A DNA stretch of 64,000 bases, from contig NZ_JAFUSK010000014.1 in NCBI RefSeq assembly GCF_017471675.1, positions 1 through 64,000 on the forward strand, read 5' to 3'. Below the pieces are notes generated by a model. It did not search any database and had not been told where the DNA came from. It was given only the letters and a program-made list of their open reading frames with translations. Both the position numbers and the translations under genes were made by a program. This DNA is from Pseudobutyrivibrio sp. GTDB taxonomy: Bacteria > Bacillota > Clostridia > Lachnospirales > Lachnospiraceae. Below are positions 25,148 to 33,969 of the stretch, in pieces (position 1 is the stretch's first letter; each line of letters starts with the position of its first letter).

Positions 25148-26734
25148 ATGAATTTTACAGATGATATAGAAAGATTTATGGGGCAATGTAAGGATAAGCT
25201 TTCTGTCCAGCAAATTTATAGTTTATGTGCAGTATTAATTGCTGGCCTGCTTGCTCACGGATACATTATATTTAATCGTATTTCATATCATGATAATGCG
25301 GCTTGCTTGTTTAATCTAGGTGGAACCTATGAATCAGGCAGATGGATGCTTGGAATCATTTACGATTTGCAAATGATGACAACTAAGCTTTTTGCAGTGC
25401 CTGTTTTCAATGGAATACTATCTATAGTTTTTGTTGGAGCAGCAGCCATGTTATTGGTTGATTTATTTAAGGTACAAAGCAAATTTATTGCATCTGCAAT
25501 CGGTGCTGTAATGGTGGTATATCCTGTTGTAACCAGCATCTTTTCTTTTATGTTTACATCCTGGGAATACCATTTAGCTCTTCTTTTATCAGTTCTTGCT
25601 GCAAAGATTTTTATTGAAAAGAGAACAGCAGGTTCGTTTTTATTGTCAGTGATTGTGTCTACAATTGGGCTTGGATTATACCAGGCTTTCTTTGCGGTTA
25701 CTATTGTAATGTTTTTGGTGGCGTTGTTGCTTGATGCCATTGATGGTAAGTTTGAAAGTACCCTTGATTATATTAAAACAGGTCTACTTTATCTTGTGAA
25801 CTTAGGTTGTGGCATGGTCTTGTGGGCTGTCATCCGCAAGCTGACCATGGCATTAAAGCATATTGAGGCAGTTGAATATAAGGGCATGAATGAGGGTTAT
25901 TCGATTGCAAAATTCCCTGGACTTATTATAGATTCCATCAAAGCTTTCTTTGGCTTTGGGCAGGCAGGAATTAACGCAGTTTTATATCAAAGAGCATTTA
26001 CAGCGATAATCGTAGTAGTTACAATGCTACAGATTATTTACCTGATTAGCTGTATGAAATCAAACATCGGTTTAAAACTTATTAGTGTAGTTGGTGTTAT
26101 GCTTTTGCCAATCGGTATGAATCTTGTATATCTGCTTTCTACCAGTAGTGAGTATCATGTGGATACACTGATGGTTTATGGTAACATTTTTGTATATATC
26201 TTGCCGCTGCTATTGATTGAAAAGATGCAGTCTAACTGTACAGCTACTACTAAGATGAGTGGTGCTGTATCAGTTGTTACATGGGTTCAGATTATAGGAT
26301 TGTTTGTCATGACATTTGGTTACATCTACATGGACAATGCAGCTTATATGAAGGCAGAAATTGCTGAAGAACAGGCTACATCATATTTTAATCAACTTGT
26401 TACAGCTATTAAAACCTGCGATGGCTTTTCAGAGGACATGGATATCATCTTAGTTGGCTGGGACAAGCTTGATGATGGTACATTTGTAAATGTTGACAAT
26501 AATGAACAGCTTGATGCGGTTAAGCTTGAAAAGTTTCCGCGTTACACAGATATTGTACGCTATGGTGGCTCAATATATTTCATCCGAGAGCATATCGGCT
26601 TTGGTAATACTCATGTAATTGAAGACGATGGAACTGTAGCTGCTGAAACAACAGTGCAGTCTATGCCAACATATCCAAATGATGGTGCAATAAAGGTCAT
26701 TGATGGCAGAGTTATAGTGAAGTTAGGAGAATAA
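25148..26734 (+). CDS. GtrII-like membrane glucosyltransferase
   Basis: This 528-aa polytopic protein is of the Glucos_trans_II family. The diagnostic stretch is AHGYIIFNRISYHDNAACLF followed by GGTYESGRWMLGII, with an acidic loop after the first helix. About 11 membrane segments run to residue 400, and a soluble C-terminus follows. GtrII-type enzymes add sugar side groups from undecaprenyl-phosphate donors on the outer membrane face; the GT2 at 18600 or 39295 could supply that donor. It follows its neighbour by 3 bp. Confidence 0.75.
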   Translation: MNFTDDIERFMGQCKDKLSVQQIYSLCAVLIAGLLAHGYIIFNRISYHDNAACLFNLGGTYESGRWMLGIIYDLQMMTTKLFAVPVFNGILSIVFVGAAAMLLVDLFKVQSKFIASAIGAVMVVYPVVTSIFSFMFTSWEYHLALLLSVLAAKIFIEKRTAGSFLLSVIVSTIGLGLYQAFFAVTIVMFLVALLLDAIDGKFESTLDYIKTGLLYLVNLGCGMVLWAVIRKLTMALKHIEAVEYKGMNEGYSIAKFPGLIIDSIKAFFGFGQAGINAVLYQRAFTAIIVVVTMLQIIYLISCMKSNIGLKLISVVGVMLLPIGMNLVYLLSTSSEYHVDTLMVYGNIFVYILPLLLIEKMQSNCTATTKMSGAVSVVTWVQIIGLFVMTFGYIYMDNAAYMKAEIAEEQATSYFNQLVTAIKTCDGFSEDMDIILVGWDKLDDGTFVNVDNNEQLDAVKLEKFPRYTDIVRYGGSIYFIREHIGFGNTHVIEDDGTVAAETTVQSMPTYPNDGAIKVIDGRVIVKLGE

Positions 26735-26738
26735 ACAT

Positions 26739-26831
26739 ATGCGTCGTAGAGAACGAGAAATCACCGACATATCCGAAATAAAAGAACTTACAGCCAAGCG
26801 TAGACCTCTACCTGGCAGTGAGCATAAATAA
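26739..26831 (+). pseudogene. Collapsed Nim-like paralogue (both ends kept)
   Basis: Thirty codons begin MRRREREITD, identical to the first ten residues of the NimA-like protein at 15458. They then go straight to ELTAKRRPLPGSE, its C-terminus. About 135 codons are missing. The matching residues are encoded by different synonymous codons (for example AGA CGC versus CGT CGT), so the parent was an older diverged paralogue. AGGAGA precedes the ATG, so a mini-peptide could still be made. Confidence 0.85.
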
Positions 26832-26849
26832 ATTTCAAAGGGGGTTAAC

Positions 26850-28103
26850 ATGACTACATTTCTACCATTTTTTGTTGTAATCATGCTACTTGTTGTTGGA
26901 TTGGGGTATTTCAATGAGAGAGTGACCAAAATCACCGAAGAAATTGCACTGATGCTGTACGCAATCATCATTGGCACAGTGCTTCTTTTGGTTAGCCACT
27001 TCATTAAGAATGAAGATGTCCAGCTTATTCTTCATGATATCCAGTTATTCGATTTGGAAGATTACCTGATGGATTGTGTTCTGTGCTTTATGCTTTTTGC
27101 AGGCAGCTGTCACATGAAAATCAGAGATTTTAAAAGAATGGCGAGACAGATTAGTGTGCTTTCATTCTTATGTACATTTTTAGGAGCATTAATATATGGC
27201 TTTGCGTTCTATGGCTTTGCTATGCTTTTGAGGCTTAATGTATCACTTCCAGTGTGCCTTATGTTTGGAAGTATCGTAGCGCCTACTGATCCAATCGCAG
27301 CCACAAGTATCCTCAACAAATTCGGTTTACCAAAGGATATCAGCTTCCTTATTGAAAGTGAGTCACTTCTAAACGATGGTGTAGGTGTTGCACTTTTTGT
27401 ATGTTTTTCAGGGATTGTTAAGGCATCAAAGGGTGAAAATGCTGTCATGATAATGCTTAGGGAAGTCCTTGGTGCAGCAGCAATAGGTTTTGTAGTCTCA
27501 TTTATATGCATCTATGTTTTTGCTAGAACATTAGATTACAACAGGCAAATTTTTGCCAGCCTTCTAGCAGTATCAACGGCTTATTTGCTTTGTGAGAAAT
27601 TTGACTGCTCAGGTGCAATTGCATCTGTTGTTTGCGGCGTTATGTTCTCTTCTATCAAAAGATATGAAAAAGGCAAGGGACATTTTGAGGCCATGCAGCA
27701 TTTTGATACCTTCTGGGACATATTGGATAACCTACTAAATTCAGTGTTATATGTAATGCTTGGATTGTCATTTGTTCCAATTATTCAGATGCCACATGTA
27801 AGAGGATTGGTTCTAATCGCAATTCTTTGCAACTGGATAGGTCGCGCAGGCTCAGTAGCTCTTTCAACCCCAGCAATGGGCGGCATTCCAGATGGATATA
27901 ATTGGAAGAAATTCACAGCACTTCTTACCTGGGGAGGCCTTAGAGGTGGACTTTGTATAGCACTTGCCATGAGTACGCAGCCTATGCTAGATAGTAACAC
28001 CTATAGGCTTATCCTTGGTGGAACCTATGCTATAGTGTTCTTCACAACTGTTGTGCAGGGACTTACCATGAAAAAAGTATATTCATGGATTTCAAGGAAA
28101 TAA
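26850..28103 (+). CDS. CPA1-family Na+/H+ antiporter
   Basis: This 417-aa integral membrane protein has about 12 helices. The ion-binding core is VAPTDPIAATSILNKFG with SESLLNDGVGVALF, the NhaP/NHE signature including the conserved ND motif. LLTWGGLRGGLCIALAMS is the typical distal helix. It lacks a long C-terminal regulatory tail. GGGGG precedes the ATG. It is probably housekeeping and not part of the glycan pathway. It ends at a bidirectional terminator facing tspO. Confidence 0.93.
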   Translation: MTTFLPFFVVIMLLVVGLGYFNERVTKITEEIALMLYAIIIGTVLLLVSHFIKNEDVQLILHDIQLFDLEDYLMDCVLCFMLFAGSCHMKIRDFKRMARQISVLSFLCTFLGALIYGFAFYGFAMLLRLNVSLPVCLMFGSIVAPTDPIAATSILNKFGLPKDISFLIESESLLNDGVGVALFVCFSGIVKASKGENAVMIMLREVLGAAAIGFVVSFICIYVFARTLDYNRQIFASLLAVSTAYLLCEKFDCSGAIASVVCGVMFSSIKRYEKGKGHFEAMQHFDTFWDILDNLLNSVLYVMLGLSFVPIIQMPHVRGLVLIAILCNWIGRAGSVALSTPAMGGIPDGYNWKKFTALLTWGGLRGGLCIALAMSTQPMLDSNTYRLILGGTYAIVFFTTVVQGLTMKKVYSWISRK

Positions 28104-28121
28104 ATTTATACGTGACATTAT

Positions 28122-28164
28122 AAAAGCTCACCACCGGGTAAATAAGCCTGGTAGTGAGCTTTAA
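28122..28164. terminator. Bidirectional terminator between antiporter and tspO
   Basis: AAAGCTCACCACCGGG pairs with CCTGGTAGTGAGCTTT around an 8-base loop, with A/T runs on both sides, between convergent genes. Confidence 0.9.
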
Positions 28165-28175
28165 TTGTAGGTATG

Positions 28176-28676
28176 TTAGTTTAATATTGCAATCATTACA
28201 TTTAAGTACGCAGCAAAGGTGGTCCACAGTAAATATGGAACAAACATCAAAGTTGCTTTTGTACAAACTCTCGAAGACTTAACAACCAAAGCAATTATCA
28301 TTACCCACATAATCATTAGCCAAACAAATGAGAAAATATAAAACTTGCCAAGGAAGAAGAATAATGACCAGCCAAAATTGAAGCCTAGCTGGATAAAATA
28401 AATGATTAGGGCAGTTCTTCTATCATTAAATTGCTGCTCGGTATCTGTGTCTGCAACAAGTAAGAAGTAACTACCAAGACCCATTAGAACATAAAGTACG
28501 GTCCATGCTGTTGGAAAAAGCCATGCAGGCGGAGCCAAAGGTGGCTTAACCAAATCACCATATTCTATCATTGCATCTCCAGTAAGAAATGCAGATAATA
28601 AGCCAACAATAATAGGCAGCCCTATCATAATCACAAGTTTCGCGATTTTTGGTTTATTAGTCAAACTTTCATCCAT
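28176..28676 (-). CDS. TspO/MBR family membrane protein
   Basis: This 166-aa protein has five membrane helices. The family motif is KPPLAPPAWLFPTAWTVLYV followed by LMGLGSYFLL, then FIQLGFNFGWSLFFF and YLLWTTFAAYLNV. TspO proteins bind porphyrins and are tied to stress and tetrapyrrole handling. AGGAGA lies eight bases ahead of the ATG. No operon partner is evident. Confidence 0.93.
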   Translation of the reverse strand: MDESLTNKPKIAKLVIMIGLPIIVGLLSAFLTGDAMIEYGDLVKPPLAPPAWLFPTAWTVLYVLMGLGSYFLLVADTDTEQQFNDRRTALIIYFIQLGFNFGWSLFFFLGKFYIFSFVWLMIMWVMIIALVVKSSRVCTKATLMFVPYLLWTTFAAYLNVMIAILN

Positions 28677-28791
28677 AATGAAATTCTCCTATTAATCAAG
28701 CTATTTATAACTACAACATTAATTTAATCAGACTGTGTAAATGGCATGTATCAGTTTGATTTAGAAGGATTATAATTGTGGTAAATAAATG

Positions 28792-30324
28792 TTATCTATT
28801 AAATTTTATTCTTGAAAACACTTTGTCTTTGATAATATCTACTTCCTCGATTTTCATAGCCATTAGTATCAGTCCATATCCTCCAATTCCGATAATGGCT
28901 GATAATAGAAAGGTTAGAAGATTGCTGGTAACAAAATGTTTTACCACAAAAACAGCGGCAATAACAAAAGCTACGCTAGGAATCTGTTTTAACAAAACTG
29001 GTAAATGAACTGAAAACTTATAATCAGGAATATGCTTTTTTAGCATCTGGGAGTTGATTAAAAAGTTTACAGTCAAGCTGATTGAGCTGGCGATTGATAT
29101 ACCAAGTATTCCAATAAAATGGGACAGAATAATACTGAATATTATATTGGCACCAACAGCAAAAAAGCCTGTAATCATAGGACCTTTTGTATTCTTAAAC
29201 GAATATAGTCCGCGAAGTATGATGTCTCTTACACCTGAACTAGTGAAACCTATGGCGTATCCAATAAGTGCTGCACTTGTCATGGCAACAGAATTTGCAT
29301 TGAACTCTCCTCTGGCGTACGCAATCGTAACAATTTCTTTAGAGCACATGCAGGTAACTATAGTAATAGGAAGCATAATGCAAATCATTGTGTTGATGGC
29401 TTTACGCATGGTATCAATTAGCTTCTCGAAATTACCCTCGGTAGTATAGGTTGAAAAGTTAACGTACAAAACATCTACAACGTTATTGACGAGAATTACA
29501 CAGACAAAATCCTCTAAAACAACAGCATTATTAAGAGCTGATGCATTTCCAGCACCAAGTCCTGTAGAAAGAGAGTTATCCACAATCTTATTTACCTGTG
29601 ATACAGAATTTCCTATAAATAAAGGAAGGGCTGTAAGCAGTACTGTACGAATCTCAGGAACATCCTTAAACTTTACAAATCCAAATTTAAAATACTGACG
29701 ACCTCTAATTAATAGAAGCGAACCGAAAATAATATAACTAATGTATTGAGCAACAACAAGTGAGGATACGGCAAGTACATTGTATAGAATTACACAACAT
29801 AAAATAGTAGTAATGCTGGTGATTGCAGATTCTGTACGACTTACAACAAAATCCTTGTTGGCATCCATCATAGAAGTCCATACTAAGGTGACTACCGCAA
29901 ACAGGAAGAATGGATAACATATTTTCAGGTATGATTGCAGAATCAGTGAACGCTCAGGAGAATATGATGGAGCAAGGATTCCAGCAATCTGTGGAGTAAG
30001 CATATAAGCTAGCAGCAATACCACAAGTACAATAGGTACTAATAATTCAAGGCAAGCGCTTAGAAGCTTACTGGCTTCATCACGCCCTTTCTGTACAAGA
30101 CAATGAGTATAGATACTTACAAGTGATATGGTAATAGCTCTAATAAATGCTGATGAAAGAGAGCCTACAAAATTAAAAGCAACATAATATATATCCGTTT
30201 CAAAGGTGGTTCCAAAATAGTACGCAACAACGGCCTGCTTTACGAAACCAAGTGCTTTAAAACATAGTGTAAGTATAGTGATGACCAGGGTTGTACCCAC
30301 GATTCCCTTTGTTTGTTTTGACAT
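28792..30324 (-). CDS. MurJ/MviN-like lipid-linked oligosaccharide flippase
   Basis: This 510-aa protein has 14 predicted membrane helices of the MOP superfamily. KQAVVAYYFGTTFETDIYYVA near residues 28-48 is the MviN/MurJ start, and RDIILRGLYSFKNTKGPMIT near 350-370 is the conserved distal motif. In a surface-glycan locus it may flip the undecaprenyl-linked repeat unit rather than lipid II (inference). It is transcribed against its neighbours, and AAAGGAAA precedes the ATG. Its promoter region diverges from the aminotransferase at 30445. Confidence 0.88.
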   Translation of the reverse strand: MSKQTKGIVGTTLVITILTLCFKALGFVKQAVVAYYFGTTFETDIYYVAFNFVGSLSSAFIRAITISLVSIYTHCLVQKGRDEASKLLSACLELLVPIVLVVLLLAYMLTPQIAGILAPSYSPERSLILQSYLKICYPFFLFAVVTLVWTSMMDANKDFVVSRTESAITSITTILCCVILYNVLAVSSLVVAQYISYIIFGSLLLIRGRQYFKFGFVKFKDVPEIRTVLLTALPLFIGNSVSQVNKIVDNSLSTGLGAGNASALNNAVVLEDFVCVILVNNVVDVLYVNFSTYTTEGNFEKLIDTMRKAINTMICIMLPITIVTCMCSKEIVTIAYARGEFNANSVAMTSAALIGYAIGFTSSGVRDIILRGLYSFKNTKGPMITGFFAVGANIIFSIILSHFIGILGISIASSISLTVNFLINSQMLKKHIPDYKFSVHLPVLLKQIPSVAFVIAAVFVVKHFVTSNLLTFLLSAIIGIGGYGLILMAMKIEEVDIIKDKVFSRIKFNR

Positions 30325-30382
30325 AATTTCCTTTCAGCCATAAATGGCACTTCATAATAAACATATCGATTATAAGCTATGT

Positions 30383-30412
30383 TTTAACAAATGTAAAATA
30401 ATGTGATATACT
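30383..30412 (+). promoter_or_regulatory. Promoter for aminotransferase-capEFG operon
   Basis: TTTAAC (30383-30388), an 18-bp spacer and TATACT (30407-30412) with an upstream TGTG extension precede the gene at 30445. Confidence 0.6.
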
Positions 30413-30444
30413 GTTAGGGATTGAGTTTAATGGAGGAAACAGAT

Positions 30445-31620
30445 ATGATTCCAGTAATGAATGTACAAAGACAATATGCTTCTCTTCAGGAGGAGTTAGA
30501 TACAGCAGCCCTTGAGGTTTTGCACTCAGGTGGCTACATCTTAGGACCAAAGGTCGCTGATTTCGAGCAGCAGTTTGCTGATTTCTGTGGCGCTAAATAT
30601 GCAGTTGGTGTAGGTAACGGAACAGACGCTCTTGTTATTTCACTTCTTGCAGCAGGCATTGGCGCAGGTGATGAGGTAATCACTACAGCTATGACATTTG
30701 TATCAACAGCAGAGGCTATCGCTCAGGTTGGTGCAACACCAGTATTTGTTGATATTGATTCAGATACATACACAATGGATCCTAGCAAGCTTGAAGCAGC
30801 ATTTACATCAAAGACAAAAGCAGTCATCCCTGTTCACATCTACGGACAGGCAGCAGATATGGATGAAATTGTTCGCATCGCCCATGCACATAACGCACTT
30901 GTTATTGAAGACTGTGCTCAAGCAGCAGGTGCTAAATATAAGGGACGTCGCACATGCTCACTTGGTGACATGGCATGCGTTAGCTTCTTCCCTACTAAGA
31001 ACCTTGGTGCAGCAGGAGATGCAGGTATCATCGTTACAGATGACGAAGCTCTTTACAAGGGCTGCATGGCTTACCGTGTTCACGGTTCAGGTCTTAATGG
31101 TGCATATACATACGCTAGATTAAACGGACAGGACTTTGATGAGTCTAAAGTTGATTTCCATGGAAATTTACCTAAATATTACAATTATCTTGTAGGCTTC
31201 AATTCACGCTTGGACGCACTCCAGGCAGCAATGCTTTCAGTTAAGCTTCCACATCTCGATGATTGGAATGAGCGCCGCAGAAAGATTGCAGCTATATATA
31301 ATGAAAAGATTACAAATCCACTTTTCACAAAACCAGTAGTTGGAGAACACAATGAACACATCTTCTATGTTTATCCAATGAAGGTAACAAATCGCAGTGC
31401 TTTCAGAGCATACATGGAAGAGAAGGGAATCGCTACAGGTGTTTACTTCCCAGTTCCAATGCACGAGCAGGAATGCTTTAAGGGGCTTGGTTACAAGCAC
31501 GGTGATTTCCCGGTTGCAGAAGATTTGGCAGAGCACGGAGTAACAATTCCAATGTTCCCAGAACTTACATCAGAAGAAATTGAAGCAGTTATTAATGCAG
31601 TTAATGAATTCAAAGGTTAA
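30445..31620 (+). CDS. DegT/DnrJ/EryC1/StrS sugar aminotransferase
   Basis: This is a 391-aa PLP-dependent sugar aminotransferase, a different subgroup from the one at 21529. Motifs are MNVQRQYASLQEELD, VGNGTDALVISLLA, EDCAQAAGAKY and the Schiff-base lysine in SFFPTKNLGAAGDAG. It is close to WecE/DesV/WlaRG-type 3- or 4-aminotransferases, so the exact ketosugar is uncertain. The ATG at 30445 has GGAGG eight bases upstream, favoured over earlier TTG/ATG codons. It is followed by the CapE, CapF and CapG homologues. Confidence 0.9.
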   Translation: MIPVMNVQRQYASLQEELDTAALEVLHSGGYILGPKVADFEQQFADFCGAKYAVGVGNGTDALVISLLAAGIGAGDEVITTAMTFVSTAEAIAQVGATPVFVDIDSDTYTMDPSKLEAAFTSKTKAVIPVHIYGQAADMDEIVRIAHAHNALVIEDCAQAAGAKYKGRRTCSLGDMACVSFFPTKNLGAAGDAGIIVTDDEALYKGCMAYRVHGSGLNGAYTYARLNGQDFDESKVDFHGNLPKYYNYLVGFNSRLDALQAAMLSVKLPHLDDWNERRRKIAAIYNEKITNPLFTKPVVGEHNEHIFYVYPMKVTNRSAFRAYMEEKGIATGVYFPVPMHEQECFKGLGYKHGDFPVAEDLAEHGVTIPMFPELTSEEIEAVINAVNEFKG

Positions 31621-31644
31621 TATAAAATAAAGAGGAGAAAAGCA

Positions 31645-32688
31645 ATGAATTGTGATTTATTCAAAGATAAAACACTTATGATTACAGGTGGTACAGGCTC
31701 ATTCGGTAGTACTGTACTTAAGCATTTCTTAGATTCAGATTTAAAGGAAATCCGTATTTTTTCTCGTGATGAGAAGAAGCAGGATGATATGAGACATCAG
31801 CTTCAGGCTGAGCACCCAGACCTTGCAGGTAAGGTTAAGTTTTACATTGGCGATGTTCGTAACATGCGCTCAGTACAGGATGCTATGCCAGGTGTTGATT
31901 TCATTTTCCATGCAGCAGCACTTAAGCAGGTGCCATCATGCGAGTTCTTCCCTATGGAAGCTGTTCGCACTAATGTAGAGGGCACTGACAATGTGCTTCA
32001 TGCAGCAGTAGAGGCAGGGGTTCAGCGTGTTGTTTGCCTTTCAACAGATAAGGCAGCTTACCCAATCAATGCTATGGGTATCAGCAAGGCTATGATGGAA
32101 AAGGTAATCGGTGCAAACGCACGTGTTGCAGCAGGTAAGACTACAATCTGTACTACACGTTACGGCAATGTAATGTGCTCACGTGGTTCAGTTATTCCTC
32201 TTTTCATTGACCAGATTAAGGCAGGTAACCCAATCACAATCACAGACCCAAGCATGACACGTTTTCTTATGAATCTTGACGAGGCAGTTGCTCTTGTTAT
32301 GTTTGCGTTCGAGCATGGCGAGCCAGGTGACTTATTTGTTCAGAAGTCTGACGCTTCTACAATTGGTGACCTTGCAAAGGCTGTTCAGCAGCTCTTTGGC
32401 GACACAGGTACCAAGATTATCGGTACACGTCACGGTGAGAAATTATTCGAAACTCTTATGACTAACGAAGAGTGCGTTCGTTCAGTAGATATGGGTAACT
32501 ACTACCGCGTTCTTCCTGATGGACGTGACCTTAACTACGATAAGTTCTTCGTAGACGGCCAGGTTCATACTATGGCTGCAGATGCTTACACATCACACAA
32601 CACAAAGCGCCATGATGTAGCTGGCACTGTTGATAAGATTATGACTACTGATTATGTTAGAGACATGCTTGCTTCAATGGAGAAATAA
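31645..32688 (+). CDS. capE: UDP-GlcNAc 4,6-dehydratase/5-epimerase CapE
   Basis: This 347-aa soluble SDR enzyme has the Rossmann motif ITGGTGSFGSTVLKHF (13-28), AAALKQVPSCEFFPMEAV and STDKAAYPINAMGISKAMME with the Met/Lys catalytic pair of inverting dehydratases. In Staphylococcus aureus, CapE makes UDP-2-acetamido-2,6-dideoxy-L-arabino-hexulose, the first step to UDP-N-acetyl-L-fucosamine. Genes for the next two steps follow at once, which fixes the pathway. AGAGGAG precedes the ATG. Confidence 0.93.
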   Translation: MNCDLFKDKTLMITGGTGSFGSTVLKHFLDSDLKEIRIFSRDEKKQDDMRHQLQAEHPDLAGKVKFYIGDVRNMRSVQDAMPGVDFIFHAAALKQVPSCEFFPMEAVRTNVEGTDNVLHAAVEAGVQRVVCLSTDKAAYPINAMGISKAMMEKVIGANARVAAGKTTICTTRYGNVMCSRGSVIPLFIDQIKAGNPITITDPSMTRFLMNLDEAVALVMFAFEHGEPGDLFVQKSDASTIGDLAKAVQQLFGDTGTKIIGTRHGEKLFETLMTNEECVRSVDMGNYYRVLPDGRDLNYDKFFVDGQVHTMAADAYTSHNTKRHDVAGTVDKIMTTDYVRDMLASMEK

Positions 32689-32694
32689 TAGTTA

Positions 32695-33915
32695 ATGAAG
32701 ATATTAGTTACCGGTGCAGCCGGATTTGTTGGTAAAAATTTAGTAGAGACTCTTAAGTGCGCAGCAGATGGCAGAGATAAGTTCCACGGCCTAGATGAGG
32801 ATATCGTAATCTATGAATATGACAGAGATTCTTCATTAGAAGAGCTTGATAAATATTGTAGCGATTGCGATTTCGTATTTAACTTAGCAGGCGTTAACCG
32901 TCCTAAGGACACATCCGAATTCATGGAAGGCAATTTTGGCTTCGCCAGCACTCTGTTAGATACATTAAAGAAGCATGGCAACACTTGCCCTGTGATGCTT
33001 TCATCATCTATTCAGGCTACACTTTTAGGTAGATATGCAGGCAGCGATTATGGTAAGAGTAAGCTTGCAGGGGAGGAGCTTTTCTTCAAGTATGAGCAGG
33101 AGACTGGTGCCAAGGTACTTGTTTACCGCTTCCCTAATCTTTTTGGAAAATGGTGCAGACCAAATTACAATTCAGCTGTTGCTACATTTTGTAATAATAA
33201 AGCTAACGGCCTTGAAATCACCGTCAACGACCCTAGCACAGAGCTTACTCTGGTATACATAGATGATTTGGTTAACGAAATGGTAGATGCCCTTCGCGGC
33301 AATGAACATCGTTGCGATTATGACGATGATGGTCAGGTGGTAGCTGATACTGCAGGCAGATATTGCTACGTACCAGTTTCACACAATGTCACCTTAGGTG
33401 AGATAGTAGAGCTACTGGATAGCTTTGTTGCCCAGCCTACTACACTAATGATGCCAGCCATCCCAAATGGCAGCTTTGCCAAGAAGCTTTATAGCACATA
33501 TCTTAGCTACCTTCCAAAGGATAAGGCATGCTTTGATTTAAAGATGAACGTAGATAACCGTGGCTCTTTTACAGAGCTTCTTAAAACTGCTAACCACGGC
33601 CAGTTCTCAGTAAATATCAGCAAGCCAGGCATCACCAAGGGTCAGCACTGGCACCATACTAAATGGGAATTCTTTATCGTTGTATCAGGCCACGGCTTAA
33701 TCCAGCAACGCCGTGTAGGTGTAGATGAAAATGGCAATCCTTACCCAATGATAGAATTTGAGGTAAGCGGCGAAAAAATCCAGGCCGTCCACATGCTGCC
33801 AGGCTACACCCACAACATCATCAATCTATCTGACAACCAGGACCTCGTAACCCTCATGTGGGCCAACGAGTTACTGGAGCAGGACAGACCAGACACATAT
33901 TTCGAAAAAGTATAA
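32695..33915 (+). CDS. capF: CapF: UDP-sugar reductase with C-terminal cupin
   Basis: This 406-aa bifunctional protein has an N-terminal SDR domain (LVTGAAGFVGKNLVETL, NLAGVNRPKD) and a C-terminal cupin (GQHWHHTKWEFFIVVSGHG, then GYTHNIINLS) with metal-binding His residues. The cupin does C3 epimerisation and the SDR reduces the C4 keto group, giving UDP-N-acetyl-6-deoxy-L-talosamine. The length is slightly above the usual ~370 residues, owing to loop insertions near 30-45 and 205-225. It starts 6 bp after capE. Confidence 0.92.
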   Translation: MKILVTGAAGFVGKNLVETLKCAADGRDKFHGLDEDIVIYEYDRDSSLEELDKYCSDCDFVFNLAGVNRPKDTSEFMEGNFGFASTLLDTLKKHGNTCPVMLSSSIQATLLGRYAGSDYGKSKLAGEELFFKYEQETGAKVLVYRFPNLFGKWCRPNYNSAVATFCNNKANGLEITVNDPSTELTLVYIDDLVNEMVDALRGNEHRCDYDDDGQVVADTAGRYCYVPVSHNVTLGEIVELLDSFVAQPTTLMMPAIPNGSFAKKLYSTYLSYLPKDKACFDLKMNVDNRGSFTELLKTANHGQFSVNISKPGITKGQHWHHTKWEFFIVVSGHGLIQQRRVGVDENGNPYPMIEFEVSGEKIQAVHMLPGYTHNIINLSDNQDLVTLMWANELLEQDRPDTYFEKV

Positions 33916-33965
33916 AAGGCTTCCCCTTGAGGGGAAGCTGTCAGCGAAGCTGACTGATGAGGTGT
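33916..33965. repeat. REP-like palindromic element, copy A
   Basis: A hairpin (GGCTTCCCC TTGA GGGGAAGC) is followed by a second (TGTCAGC GAAGC TGACTGATGAGGTGT type). It fills the whole gap between capF and the next gene. Related copies lie at 48262 and 50442. Confidence 0.85.
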
Positions 33966-33969
33966 ATTT

